Assembly: GCA_963678705.1 (NCBI GenBank)
Contig: OY783211.1
Coordinates: forward strand, 11,732,603 to 11,796,602
Source: Panorpa germanica
Lineage: Eukaryota; Arthropoda; Insecta; Mecoptera; Panorpidae
Reading direction: 5' to 3'
Length of the DNA stretch: 64,000 bases
Positions 13,759 to 24,979 of the stretch are shown in pieces. A program made the position numbers and the translations under genes. Every line of letters starts with the position of its first letter. The stretch's first letter is position 1. Under the pieces are notes generated by a model, which was not told the origin of the DNA, did no database searches, and saw only the letters and a program-made list of their open reading frames with translations.

Positions 13759-14075
13759 TACATGGTTTCACTAAATTGCAATTTTTGATGAAAATAAGAA
13801 TAAGTTAAGGCTGAAATTTTGTAATTACCTAAGCGACATATTAGTTAATCTATTTATAAAAAAATTATTTCATGAAATAATGAGATTTTTTAGATTTTTA
13901 AGCTTCTTATGAGTTGCCGCACAGATATGGGGCCGAACTGTCATTGTACATGGTTTCACTAAATTGCAATTTCTGAAGAAAATAAGAATAAGTTACGGCT
14001 GAAATTTTGTAATTACCTAAGAGACATATTAGTTAACCTATTTATAAAAAAAAAATTTCATTAAATAATGAGGTG
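13758..14075 (+). repeat. Direct duplication, 188-bp spacing
   Basis: GTACATGGTTTCACTAAATT starts both copies (13758 and 13946). About 130 bp are alike, through GAAATTTTGTAATTACCTAA and GACATATTAGTTAA, with scattered differences. Confidence 0.85.
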
Positions 14076-14638
14076 TTAGATGTTCGTTTGCGTTTTATTT
14101 TCCTGTATTAAAACAGCAATATAAGACACTAATTGGTGAATTTATATATTATATAATAATATTTAAGTTACTTAATACATCTACAGTCTATTATCACTTA
14201 AATATTTGCTTAAATGTTCCGATTAGGCATGTAATTTAAAGTTCGATTTAACACCGAATTAATTTTGATTTACCCACTAGTCCAAATCGACTGCTATCGA
14301 ATCGGCTGCGTACTTCACCGACGTTTAAATACTTTAAAAAACTATTTGTGTACATCTTTGGTTGTACTTATAAAATTTCTACGAACACCTTTTTAAAGAT
14401 TATAAATCAGTTTTTTTATTTACAATTTGCAAGGCTTCCTAAGACCTCGGTTTTCCACCGTTAATATTCTATGATTATGTTATGGTTAATATTTTCTATA
14501 GTTTTTTCTCTCACGATCTGTTGTCTATGAAATTAAATACACAAAGCAGATCGCTGTCGTTCTGTAAATATACTGAACTATTACTAAATACCGACTTCTT
14601 CGATACAGTGGTGTATTGATAAACATTAAAGTAAAAAT

Positions 14639-14900
14639 CCCAGTAAACATTTTGGAACATTTTGGAGTCACTTTGACATCATATTGGAGATGCGTATGAT
14701 TTTTTTGTCATGAAAGAGTTCATTTATAGTTCAGTTTCTCACAATCGTTCATATGAAATGTCTGTTTTATCGGCTACAGATGACGGAACCACTCCGCCTG
14801 TCGGAATACAAATGAAGATAAAGTTGATGCGAACTATAATTGAAGTGAAATAGTGATAGAAACGTCACAAAACAGGACACTTCACTAAATGTTTACTGGG
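14639..14900 (+). mobile_element. CCCAGTAAACATTT family, copy 4
   Basis: 262 bp with perfect terminal inverted repeats, differing from copy 1 at only a handful of positions over the whole length. AT lies on each side, but a longer target duplication is not clear. Confidence 0.87.
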
Positions 14901-15769
14901 ATACATACACACAATATATTTATATATAGTATATTCATATACTCGTATACTATATGTAAGAGTACCACCAACAATAGCGGACATAAATAAGCAATACTTT
15001 AAGATAATGTTATGTAGACTAGAAAGGAAGCAAGAAAAAAACTTAATTTGTAAAAGCATCTAGCGATATTGTGTAAGGTTATGTTTTAATATTTAAAGGT
15101 TCTCCATTCCTATAGTACTCATAGTCAGTGAAGGGCCAGGCAAGCCAGGCCAGACTATATTCATCTTTTAAAACACAAAAGAATGCAAAACAAAACTTAC
15201 TCAGTGTTTCTTCCGGACCGGAGTCCGCGTATATGGTAGAGACTACCTATGCCTACCCATTGCCATCGCTATTAGGCTACCTACATATAAAACATATACC
15301 TGTAGTGAGCGTGTTTTGTACCTATGTCATTCATAAAGCTTGTGCTTCTAGTTTTTATATCAAACACATACATGGATAAATCTAATGTGTGATTTTATAT
15401 GATTTGCTTATGTATTTGTGTGTGTGTGTATAATAAACCATTTCTATTATAATTTATTGAGAAAGAAAAATTCAGACCTTTTTGATTCTGCAGACTATTA
15501 GGGGTTAGAAGGTTCAAGTTTATAACAGGGTCGGATTTATAATTATTTAAATATCTTTAAATATAAAATCAATATTTAAGTATTTGACATAGTAGAATTT
15601 CTAAAACGAATTGAAATGAAACTTGATATTCTTCACATAGTCATTTTTATTGGCGTACGTTATTGGACAACGTATTTCCGATGCTGAATCCTATCACCGA
15701 TGACTTTCTAATATGATGGTAGCTTTTATGATGTCGTGGCCTTATATATGTGGAACTCACAGCTGCCTA

Positions 15770-15890
15770 ATTGGTTTATAAATATGTATGTACAAGTTGA
15801 TAACAATCAAATACAGAAAATATGAATCTCTGGTTTGGAAATCGAACCCAAAGCATCAATAGTCTCGAACATTGTGTCGTTCAATAATTA
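15770..15890 (-). mobile_element. tRNA-related SINE-like fragment
   Basis: On the minus strand GATGCTTTGGGTTCGATTTC carries a pol III B-box-like GGTTCGA. It is followed by CCAGAGATT...ATTTTCTG, which resembles the 25.4-kb fragment. No clear A box. Confidence 0.4.
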
Positions 15891-16867
15891 TATTTAATTT
15901 TCATTAGATTTTCTTAACTCTTCTTCACAGCAAAGTAATTCTTAATAATAACTAAGAATTAGTAGGTAAGTGATTTTTAAGTTGTGATAAAACGCCTGAT
16001 TGTAGACAACAATAACAACAGTACAATTTTCCAACAATATTATTAATTACCATTCTAAAAAAATACCGTGGTCAAATCTGGAACAGCAATGACATTTTGG
16101 TGAATATGTTGGTCTATCGCAAATTCTCGGAGATCTGTTAACAAATACATCGCGGTTCCGATCTAAATCTTACAAATGCGACTCTGCATTTGACAATGGG
16201 ACATTTTAAAACTAACAACAAAACTTTGAAAACTTCTTTTGATAAAACGACAATAATAAAAGAAATTCTAAAGTTTGACATTACTAAAAAAAAAATTAAT
16301 TGAAAAAAAAATTCTATTAGAAGGAACCTTGATTTCTGTTTAGTTAGGTGCGGAGATTCAGTTTATAGTATAAAAGAAGAAGAAGTAATTGCAAGTTATC
16401 CCACGGCGACATCACCCGTAGGGATTCCATTACGAATTGGCTAGGCTTCGTTAGAAATCAATTTCTTCTTAAAGATTTTTATTTATAGTTTGATGCACGT
16501 TTAAGATTCACTGGTTCACTAATCAGTTGTTTATTTTTTAAATCGGAAATGGGATATTTACTGTAACGAGGTCTTCTTTTATAGGAAAGGACCCGTTATC
16601 CTTTGTAGTTTCAGAGATACATCGATGACAACAACAGAGAGCAAAGGATTGAATTTCTGACAATTTAAACACGTGCTTTTAAGTTACACTTCCTTACAAA
16701 TATAACCCGTTACAAAGAGAATTAATAATTTGGTTTTATGTAGAATAAAACAGAAATGTTCCACAGGGCAGGTGAAAACATATTTTAAATTAATTAATGC
16801 TAGGAAAGTAAATTTACTATAGCTAAATTCTCTTCTTCTTTCTTACGGTGATTTTAACTACTGGGTC

Positions 16868-17472
16868 AGAACCCCTTATAAAATCCAAAATAGTTAAGAT
16901 ATTTTAAATTTCTTAACGCAGTTCGTCTTCTTAAATATAAATTGATATAACTGCATCAAAAATATTAAAAAATCAATAATTTCTCTTTTTGAAAAAAGTC
17001 CATGAATGTTAAGAACCCCTTATAAAATCTAAAATACTTAAGATATTTCAAATTTTTTAACGCAGTTCTTCTTCTTAAACTTAAATGTATATAACTGCAT
17101 CGAAAAATATTAAAAAATCAATAATTTTTCTTTTTGAAAAAAGTCCATGAATTTTTAGAACTCCTTATAAAATCCAAAATAGTTCAGATATATAAAATTA
17201 TTTAACGCAGTTCGTCTTCTTAAACATAAATGGATATAACTGCATCAAAAAAAAATAAAAAAACAATAAATTTAATTTTTGAAAAAAAAGTCCATGAATT
17301 TTTAAAACCCCTTATAAAATAAAAAATAGTTAAGATATCTCAAATATTTTAACGCAGTTCGTCTTCTTAAATATAAATGGATATAACTGCGTCAAATAAT
17401 ATTAAGAAATCAGTAATTTTTTTGATTCAACAAAAAGTCCATGAATTTTTAGAACTTCTTATAAAATCAAAG
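16868..17472. repeat. Tandem array, unit 144-147 bp, about 4.2 copies
   Basis: Units start at 16868, 17012, 17157, 17304 and 17451 (partial). Each contains CTTATAAAATC, then AACGCAGTTCGTCTTCTTAA, then GGATATAACTGCATCAAA, then AAAAAGTCCATGAAT. The copies differ mainly in A-run lengths. No coding potential. This is a short satellite-like array. Confidence 0.92.
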
Positions 17473-19689
17473 ATATACATATATGTATGACGCAACCCTA
17501 TCAGCACTTCTGCATCTAACTGTATTTACTCGTCCTGTCAATACCTTTTAATCCCTTTTTTGATATAGATATATTAATAACAGCATAATATTTAATAACC
17601 ACCAGCTGCATTTTAGGATCAGTTTCCAATATAATGATAATGAATGCATAATTTCATCTCAAATCTCAATACGCCTTCAGCAAAACCTTGCAATTCCCAA
17701 AACCGGAGCACCGTTAGATATTAATACATAACGCAAATTATAATAAATTTGTATTCAATTTTATGCTACGATTGTATACTCCCCTTTTTATTAAACACTT
17801 TACTAAAAGTAGGGCAAAAAACGGTAAATATATTTCTATAAAATAAAGGACAAAAGAATCCATCAATCGGATCTATTTCCTATATAATTCAAGCATATAA
17901 CTGTTGATACCGTTGTAACAGTACCAAAAATACAAACAAATTTGCAAAAAATTACATTTTCTACAAAAAATAAAAAGGACACTATACCATATGACACATA
18001 ACGTATTTTTCGGTATTTACGGAAAAAAATATAATAAAGGTTGCTTCCAAAAACAGGTAAAAATGATTCTCTAAAAGTGTTTTCTCACAATATTCATTTT
18101 TAAAGGGTCCAGATTACAAAGTTTTAAAAGTTCAAATCTTTATTTGACCTTTTCGAATATACTAGCATGTTATGTACGTTGTTAATTCTTTAAAATAACG
18201 GTCATCCCTTTCTGTTGAGGGTTGTTTTGGGAACTTTAAATAAATATTCATTATTAACTCATCATTTTTTTAACGGTCGTTTATTTAAATATTGGATTTA
18301 AACCTGATTTTGTTCGTGTATTTTTACGTCATTCAATAAAATTGTTGGTACTTGTTTTTTTTAATTAAATGTTTGACCAGAACATCATTTCAATAGTTTA
18401 ACTACATTAGCTTAAAATAAAGTTAAAGTAATAAATAAATAATAAGCTAAAACACATTTTTTGGTGCACATATCTATGGTTTAGTTTATTAGTCAGACAA
18501 CTTCGATTATTGAGATTTGAAATAACGACGAAATCAATTTTTAAAGGGTTTAAGAAAAATGGGCTAAATCGCAAGTGCATGCATTCACTGATGAATGTCA
18601 TCCAATTTTTGATTTATTGCTAATTTGCATTGAGGTGCTCTACTTTAGGAGCAGTGTACTTCAATATCTAGCAGATATAACTGAGTCTTCTTTTCAGTTT
18701 ATTAATAACTGCTTTTATCTTAGGACCCATTGGTAAGAAGATATTACAATTAAACGTTTTAGGCGTAATTTTTTGAAGATGAATGATCAAACTTGAGGCT
18801 GATAAACAAAATATTCGGAATCTGCATAAGTCAGAAAAGAATATTTACCAGTTTTTTTTAATTCAATCTCGATTTTGAATTTTAATTCAATAATGAAACT
18901 GGAGACGAACCAAAACAAGTGACTTTGACTAAAAATATCAGAGCTACTCTAACTCTTTCTCTCTCTCTATCTCCCATTAACTATCCTCCAAATTTATCTT
19001 ATGATATACCATTATGTATATTGGAACAAAAACACAACTAATACTGCTTTAAAATTCAAGTCACAAAAACTAGTGCATTTCTTTCAACCCTTAAAAGCCT
19101 AAATTAAAATATGTACATTTATAATAAGGGAGAAAGAATAAATAAATCATAAAATCGAGTTTAAACCTAACAGTCATTTTAAAGAGGCTTCTTTTTAACC
19201 CGTAGTTCGTAGTAAGGGTCGCGACTGTGCTCAACGTTAGCGCATGCGCGCATAATAACAATTTAGATTAATTTACGTTGAATTTAAATTAAGAAAATTT
19301 CTATGCAGAATACGTACGTAATTCAAGTTCAGCTAAACCTTTTTTTTGTGCGCTAAATTTAAATTTTAAATTATAATATTATGTGTAAATTTATTTCACA
19401 ACCCTTTTTTGAATTTCATTTAATGTAGGGTAAATAACTGTAACTCATTAATTATAAAAGAAAATATGAATTGTAGATCATAGGACGTGCATAAATAGTT
19501 AAATAGTTGGTCATGGGATGTAAAAAGAGTCATAAAGAGAGGCTGGTTTGATCTAGAAAGGACTGGGGGAGATCCTGCTGTTCAAGGTGAAATAGAAAGC
19601 TCAAATTTGTTTAATGATAAACTCATTTAGAAAGGTAGACGAGTTTTCTACACTTATTTTATTATATTTAAATTTGTTTGAAGTGTTGC
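17473..19689. other. Gene-free AT-rich sequence
   Basis: No repeat family from elsewhere in the window recognised and no credible frame. A pyrimidine-rich run of CTCTCT type lies near 18955. Confidence 0.6.
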
Positions 19690-20000
19690 CCTTTAAACAC
19701 AAAACGTAAACTCATGTATTATTTAATGTAATTTCTTTCAAGTAATGTTACGTTCTCTTATTTACTGAAGTTTAACATAATTTTGTTACATTATCCTTAA
19801 ATAAATGTAAGACATATTAAAAATCTTTGATTAATATATTTGTTTAATGTGAATCGTTATATAACTTTGCATAAAAAGCTTTATTAACATCAGAAAACGT
19901 AAATTTATGTCAAAAGATAATTTTTGTTATGTAACGTGACATTATATTAACCTAGAAGAGGTTATGTAACACGTAAATGTTAAATCACGTTAAATATTTG
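19690..20000 (+). repeat. Dispersed repeat, also at 30190-30420
   Basis: Shared blocks in order: CTTTAAACA(C/T)AAAA, GATGTATTATTTA-like, AACGTAAATTTAT-like, AAAAGATAA, TTTTGTTATGTAAC and AACACGTAAA. The copies are well diverged, and the 30-kb copy lacks part of the centre. Confidence 0.6.
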
Positions 20001-20262
20001 TAACTGCGTAGTTTAAGATAAGTAGTTTTGAAATTATTAATTGTTAATAAACAACTTTATCAAAATTGTAGATACCACTAATTTGAGTTTAAAATGAACT
20101 TAAATATACAATTGGTAAGTTCACTTACTCTCAGAAACTGTGATAGTGACATGTCTAAACATTTAGGAAAGCTGTCTTAATAAAACGAGGGGGGCGGATG
20201 TGAGGGATCTAATCTAAAACGACTTCAAAAAAGAAATAAAAACAAGACAAGTTTTAAATGTG

Positions 20263-20288
20263 TGACGTCACTGTAGGGGGGGGGGGGG
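20263..20288. other. CRE-like palindrome followed by a run of 13 G
   Basis: TGACGTCA at 20263-20270, then five bases (CTGTA), then 13 consecutive G. A CREB-type site is possible but there is no adjacent promoter. A second long G run (11 G) is at 36929-36939. Confidence 0.4.
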
Positions 20289-21113
20289 CTCCACAATGTG
20301 TGACTAGACGTGACAGTGGACTGGAAGAGTTAAAGAGATTCATTGAATTTATGTGACGTAAATTATGGATAGATATCTCGAACGATCTCAGTGTGATAAG
20401 AATTAGTCAAGATTATTTGCAAACAGTTTGTCACAAATGTTAAAACTATTATTTTTCATTTGAGTGTTATCTATTTCACGTCAGTTATCAAAAGAGCAGA
20501 TCGCATAAATTGTTCTGGAGAGAGAGAGAGAGGGCGGTCAAGAAAGCCACAAGGAAGAGCGCAAGTGTCATACGCAACATAAAAGACAGTAAGTGTGAGT
20601 ATTGCATCAAAAGTAAAAAAAAGAGAATATATATTTTTTTTAAATTTATTACACAGATGCATAAAAACCGACAGATGTGGATGAACTGACGAAGACTGTT
20701 GTATGCAACGTGCAGCGGGCTCAGTTGCACCTGAACCATGTGCAGTTGAGCGGTGATGTTAATTTTCCACCTGTAGATCATGAAGAAATGAAATAAAAGA
20801 TAAAAAATAAACCGTATCCATTTCTTGATAATTAATTCACTAAATTTTATCTTTTTATTGATATTTTAAAATATAATTCATGTACGTACTTGTTATGTGG
20901 AACATTCGAATTAACCGCGTTTTATTGGATGATTGGATTGGCTAAACCGGAAGCTTTGTATACGTCATGCAGTACTGCGGAAAATGTATATCTTTATGAA
21001 GAGAGACTTATATATAAATGATACATAATTGTGCCTTCATGTTATTTAATCTTCATTTCAATTTTATATATTTAAAATAACAATAAAACCTAGTAAGAGC
21101 AGTATACTCTTAG

Positions 21114-21205
21114 AGCATATATATATATATATGGAGAGAGAATGCTGGACCTGAAAGTGTGTCCAAAATGTGTGCGAAAGAGAAAGGTATATGTTCCTAT
21201 TTGTT
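21114..21205 (+). mobile_element. Truncated second copy of the AT-ended element
   Basis: Begins AGCATATATATATATATATGG and follows the 2938 copy almost base for base through GTATATGTTCCTATTT, then diverges. The right half is missing. Confidence 0.65.
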
Positions 21206-21693
21206 CTCTATCTGCATGCGTTGAAATCCTTAAAAAACCCATAGAAACTAAATAGAACAATAAATTGACCTTCACAATAAAAATTCAAAATTTACATCAA
21301 TAAGAAAGTGATTCCCAACATAATTCTGGGCTCACGTTCATTAGGTTTGTTGTATGATCGGTAAATTAATTAAATATATGATCTCGTAATCAATATTAAT
21401 CGCAACGCAAAATAGCGCACGTACTCCTATTCATTACTGACCACTTAATTAAATTATATTCCCATATACGAGTATAATAAGGTAAAGCAAGTAAGCATTA
21501 AGTGTTATTATATTTTTTTAATGTTGGTAGACGTGCAAATATGTCCGCTGCTAACAACATAAAACGATGAAATATTTAAAAAGTTTTTAAACAAATGAAA
21601 TAGTTTTGTTTTTATATAATTGTTATTGCGATTGATTCACTCTGCTACTCAGCACTCGGCACTTTGTTGCTTTGAGGTTTTGCGACATTTAGC

Positions 21694-21890
21694 CAGTGCC
21701 GTATTTAGAGGTGTGGAGGCTCTGGGGCAACGAAGGAACGGAGACCCCTAATTATATTCCGAATAAAAAGAAAAGAATATTCCGTCTAGTCTTTAAAAAA
21801 TTTATTGCTTTTATCTCTATTGTGGGGGCCCCTCTATTGTGGAGGCCCCGGGGCAATAGCCACGCCTGCCCTCCCTCAAATGTGGGCCTG
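21694..21890. mobile_element. hAT-like non-autonomous element, 197 bp, perfect 8-bp target duplication
   Basis: CATTTAGC occurs exactly at 21686-21693 and 21891-21898. The element starts CAGTGCCGTATTTAGAGG and its other end, read inward, is CAGGCCCACATTTGAGGG, an imperfect inverted repeat. GC-rich arms include GGGGGCCCC. The 71-codon frame running through it is not a gene. Confidence 0.85.
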
Positions 21891-21898
21891 CATTTAGC

Positions 21899-23068
21899 CA
21901 TTCGTCTGTAGCTTTGTCAGTTTGTAGCTGGCGGTGTAGTCGAGTCTTTTAAAGAATTTTTCTTGTCAATATAAATTTCACATTTCCTAAAATGGTGATA
22001 TGTCAATCAGAATTGTACCACGATTTTTCTACTTGGAAGATGAAATGCTTTTGATAATGTGTGACACGGGAAAGTTGCACAAGAAAATATGGCAACTCCG
22101 TGGGAACTGCTCAGGAGATAACGAATTTGTGACAGGACTGTCTTCAGATCATTATGTCTTTAGCGTAAAAAGTTGAGACAACATTATATGCACATTGAAT
22201 AAATAGAGGCAGCACTAACAATCTTGTGTTAAAACATTATAAAGATAACAAAAAATGCAAATAGATTTCCGAAATCTTGGATAATTTGAATTGTGTCACC
22301 AATGCCACGACATCAGCTATGCTTTTACATCTCAGTACATATTTACACTTCTAGCAAGAATTTTATTGACTGGGTTAAATTTTATAACTAATTACAACGA
22401 ACCTAAATAAAAGCATGTATGTATTTAACTATAGTTATTAAAAAGTATTGTCCTTCCAAAGACCTAAGGCTGACACCAGCATGATCTAGTTACTGTAATT
22501 ATCGGCTCCAATAAAACAATTTTAAAAACGGAACGAACCCGAGCCCGTCAGAGCAAACAGTCAGAGAAGAGTTTGATGAGTTCTTTTTTAATAAGAATGA
22601 TGTCATTTCGTTAACAAGCATGTACACTCGAAATAAAAGCAGGCGTCCTTTGAATTGAAAACAATAAATAGTAATCCCTAATTGTGTGGGGAATAAGAGA
22701 GTAACCTTCAAGTTCAAATTGATTGTGGTTGAACTGTTAAATTAATTTATCGCTTGTTAATAATATAACATCAATTTGGGATGACAACATTTGTAAGGTC
22801 AATATAATTTGAACTCTGTGATTTCAATTTTTCAAAAGTTATTTCCTGGTTAATTTGTGGTAGTGCTACCACTCACAAATTTTAAATAAACCTAGAAAAC
22901 ACCTATCCAACCAGAGATCAGGGAGGAAAAATTCAGAAGTGGGAGCATCGCTTATTAGCAACCATCTGTTCAATAGAAGAAGATAAAAGATGAACAAATT
23001 GAAAGATATTTAAGATAAAATAAAAGATACTTACAGTATTTACAAAATTTCTATTAACTCCAAGCATT
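21899..23068. other. 3' side of the proneural gene
   Basis: No second gene. On the minus strand a near-perfect splice donor core (GTAAGTAT) lies about 35 bases past the stop codon, and a candidate AATAAA (TTTATT on plus) is near 22362. Either could shape the 3' UTR, but neither is proven. Confidence 0.4.
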
Positions 23069-24247
23069 TCACGTTTGTAAAGTTTGTTCTTGTTTCCACC
23101 AATTCATAACATCCATCATTTCATTTGGATCTTGCGTAATAATGGTATTTTCAATGTTATCTTCCAACATCATATCATCAACATCATCCATCTCTTTCTT
23201 TAGCATTATTTGTCCCGTAAAGCAAGGTGCTTCCATTTCATTTTTCAGCATAATTTGTCTCTTGTAGCACTGTATATCTATATCATCATTTAATATAATT
23301 TGTCTCACAGCTTCACCATCTTCTCCAGCAGTAATAGTCTGCACAGCATGTTCTGGAGATTCAGTCTTCAGCATAATTTGACCGGTGAAACAATGATTGT
23401 TACCCTCCCTATCTTCTAGTACACTTTGTTCAATTTCTTCTGATTCTTCTTTCAACATTATTTGCCCAGTGTAACAATGTGAATCTAATGTGTTAATATA
23501 TTTATTTATATGTGTGTTTTCCAGATTTATTGGAGACATCGATTGTTCACTATAATCATCAGATATCGATGCATCGATAATGTACCCAAAGTTTTGCCCG
23601 ATCATGTTATCACTTAGTAAAATCTGCGTTTGCTCCGGCCTAAGATTTTCATCGTTCTCATACCCAGTGGGACTAATTATTTGGTAGGTGTGCGTTGTAG
23701 GTATGTGTTCGTACTGTTGCATCGTTGGGGATGTGGAAGGATTTGAATAATCATCATCTTCCATCGGAGGACTCTGTTGGTAATCCACATAGGAACTCTC
23801 CGTGCTAGGATAGTTGTACGATGTATTTTCATTACCTTCTAAGCCATCCGATAATAAATATTCTAAACTTCTTATATATTCAACTGCCATTCTTAATGTT
23901 TCGACTTTAGATAGTTTCTTGCTGCCTCCTCTTCCGCTATTCTCGAAAGCTGCTGCAATCTCTGCAGGGATATGTTGTCTAAGCGTTGCAAAGCCATCAT
24001 TGACCAACTTCACACGGTTCCTTTCACGAGCATTTCGCCGAGCTACTGCCATTGGTTGCGTTTTTGTCTTGCGTTCTTTTTGGACATTATTTGCTACTAT
24101 TGCGGGTTTATCACTTGCTGGCGCGGGCAGAATTTTTTGCTTTTTCCTCATAATGATTATTTCACGTTTGTCGTTGTTGTTAACGTTTAAAGACGGTTGT
24201 AAAATGTTTAATTTGTTGTTATAATTCACAATACTTAACGTAGCCAT
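23069..24247 (-). CDS. Achaete-scute family bHLH proneural transcription factor, single exon, with C-terminal GQIMLK repeats
   Basis: Predicted nuclear DNA-binding protein of 392 residues. Seen: basic region at about 69-80 ([12 protein letters not shown]), helix 1 to about 94 ([13 protein letters not shown]), a loop with a Gly/Ser stretch, and helix 2 at about 111-132 ([20 protein letters not shown]). This is the achaete-scute signature. The last 17 residues ([13 protein letters not shown] then TLQT) resemble the acidic/aromatic C-terminal motif of the family. The open frame has no intron, as is usual for these genes. The ATG context (AACA before ATGG) is good, and this start gives the longest frame. 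Known of the family: heterodimers with Daughterless/E proteins bind E-boxes and specify neural precursors. Odd: residues 257-355 hold five repeats built on C-(F/Y)-T-G-Q-I-M-L-K. Helix 1 begins LVND, where I recall QVNN being common. I leave the symbol blank because achaete, scute, asense or ASH orthology cannot be settled by eye. The long frame on the other strand is a shadow. Confidence 0.95.
   Translation of the reverse strand: MATLSIVNYNNKLNILQPSLNVNNNDKREIIIMRKKQKILPAPASDKPAIVANNVQKERKTKTQPMAVARRNARERNRVKLVNDGFATLRQHIPAEIAAAFENSGRGGSKKLSKVETLRMAVEYIRSLEYLLSDGLEGNENTSYNYPSTESSYVDYQQSPPMEDDDYSNPSTSPTMQQYEHIPTTHTYQIISPTGYENDENLRPEQTQILLSDNMIGQNFGYIIDASISDDYSEQSMSPINLENTHINKYINTLDSHCYTGQIMLKEESEEIEQSVLEDREGNNHCFTGQIMLKTESPEHAVQTITAGEDGEAVRQIILNDDIDIQCYKRQIMLKNEMEAPCFTGQIMLKKEMDDVDDMMLEDNIENTIITQDPNEMMDVMNWWKQEQTLQT
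23183..23479 (-). repeat. Five-copy protein repeat in the proneural gene (GQIMLK-x-E units)
   Basis: Coding repeat, residues 257-355. Units are at 257-271 ([15 protein letters not shown]), 285-299 ([15 protein letters not shown]), 315-324 ([10 protein letters not shown]), 326-340 ([15 protein letters not shown]) and 341-355 ([15 protein letters not shown]). Lysines 266, 294, 335 and 350 each sit in L-K-x-E, the Psi-K-x-E sumoylation consensus, with acidic residues following. The third unit has Asn320 in place of the lysine. Units four and five are immediately adjacent with a 15-residue period; the others are spaced 26-28 residues apart. Confidence 0.9.
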
Positions 24248-24510
24248 TGTTAGAATGTTTTAAACCACTTTTATTACAACTAGAGAGCTTAGTTTTAGTT
24301 TGCAACTAGTTTTAAGTATGAGGTAACTTCACGACGACACAGCTGTTTATAAAACAAAGAGTTTGTTTTTAATAATTGACTTTATTACACTGAAGAACCC
24401 TCATGTGTTTCAATGGCGGTTTCTTGAGAACATGGCTAGCACATGTCTTTCTTTATGCTGGCAGTTTTATGCTGATACTCTCTTTTTATCCATACACCTT
24501 TATAACCTGA
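24248..24510 (-). promoter_or_regulatory. Candidate promoter or 5' UTR of the proneural gene
   Basis: Read on the minus strand, a TATA-like TTTTATAAAC directly precedes an E-box CAGCTG at about 24338-24352, roughly 95 bases upstream of the ATG. A TATA promoter with E-boxes would suit an autoregulated proneural gene. A competing reading is that this is the last 5' UTR exon. A good acceptor (pyrimidine-rich TTTAATATTTCAG) ends at 24507, and a strong donor (ATG then GTAAGTG) lies at about 26138 on the same strand, giving a 1.63-kb intron. RNA evidence is not available. Confidence 0.35.
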
Positions 24511-24979
24511 AATATTAAATATAATAAGTTAAAAATATGCTACCAACATTATATGTATGTTAATTCTGTATTATTAAATCTATTATTGATTAAGATTTTT
24601 ACTTAATCAATTTCCGATGTTAAAAAATAGAATAGTAAAGATTACAAATTAAAAAAAAAAGAATGTTATTTTCCTTAAATCAGACCATGCAAGATTATAC
24701 CTTAAATCTAAATAAGCTCGTAACTTGAACTCTTTATTATTATTAAAAAGTAAAAAAACTACACCGAATGTGTTGTTGTTAATGACAGTTAAGTTGTTTC
24801 GATCGAATAGTAAAAAAAAGCAACGTAAACTAAAAGGAAATGCCAACATAGTATATCATGACGAACTTCACAAAATAAATATATATTCAATTTTCATTGG
24901 AAGCAAGTATTACGTGTTAAGTTAGAAGCCATTCGTGGTAAAAATATTTCATAAGGAACCGTTTTATTATATTAACAGT

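Noticed and set aside
15128-15379. 83-codon plus-strand frame
   Set aside because: No domain, no conserved-looking segment, and ordinary length for chance frames here.
20488-20781. 97-codon minus-strand frame with hydrophobic stretches
   Set aside because: Crosses an (AG)n microsatellite; the hydrophobicity comes from T-rich sequence, and it has no start context or homologous features.
23814-24224. 136-codon plus-strand frame
   Set aside because: It is antisense to the bHLH-coding region of the proneural gene and has no independent features.
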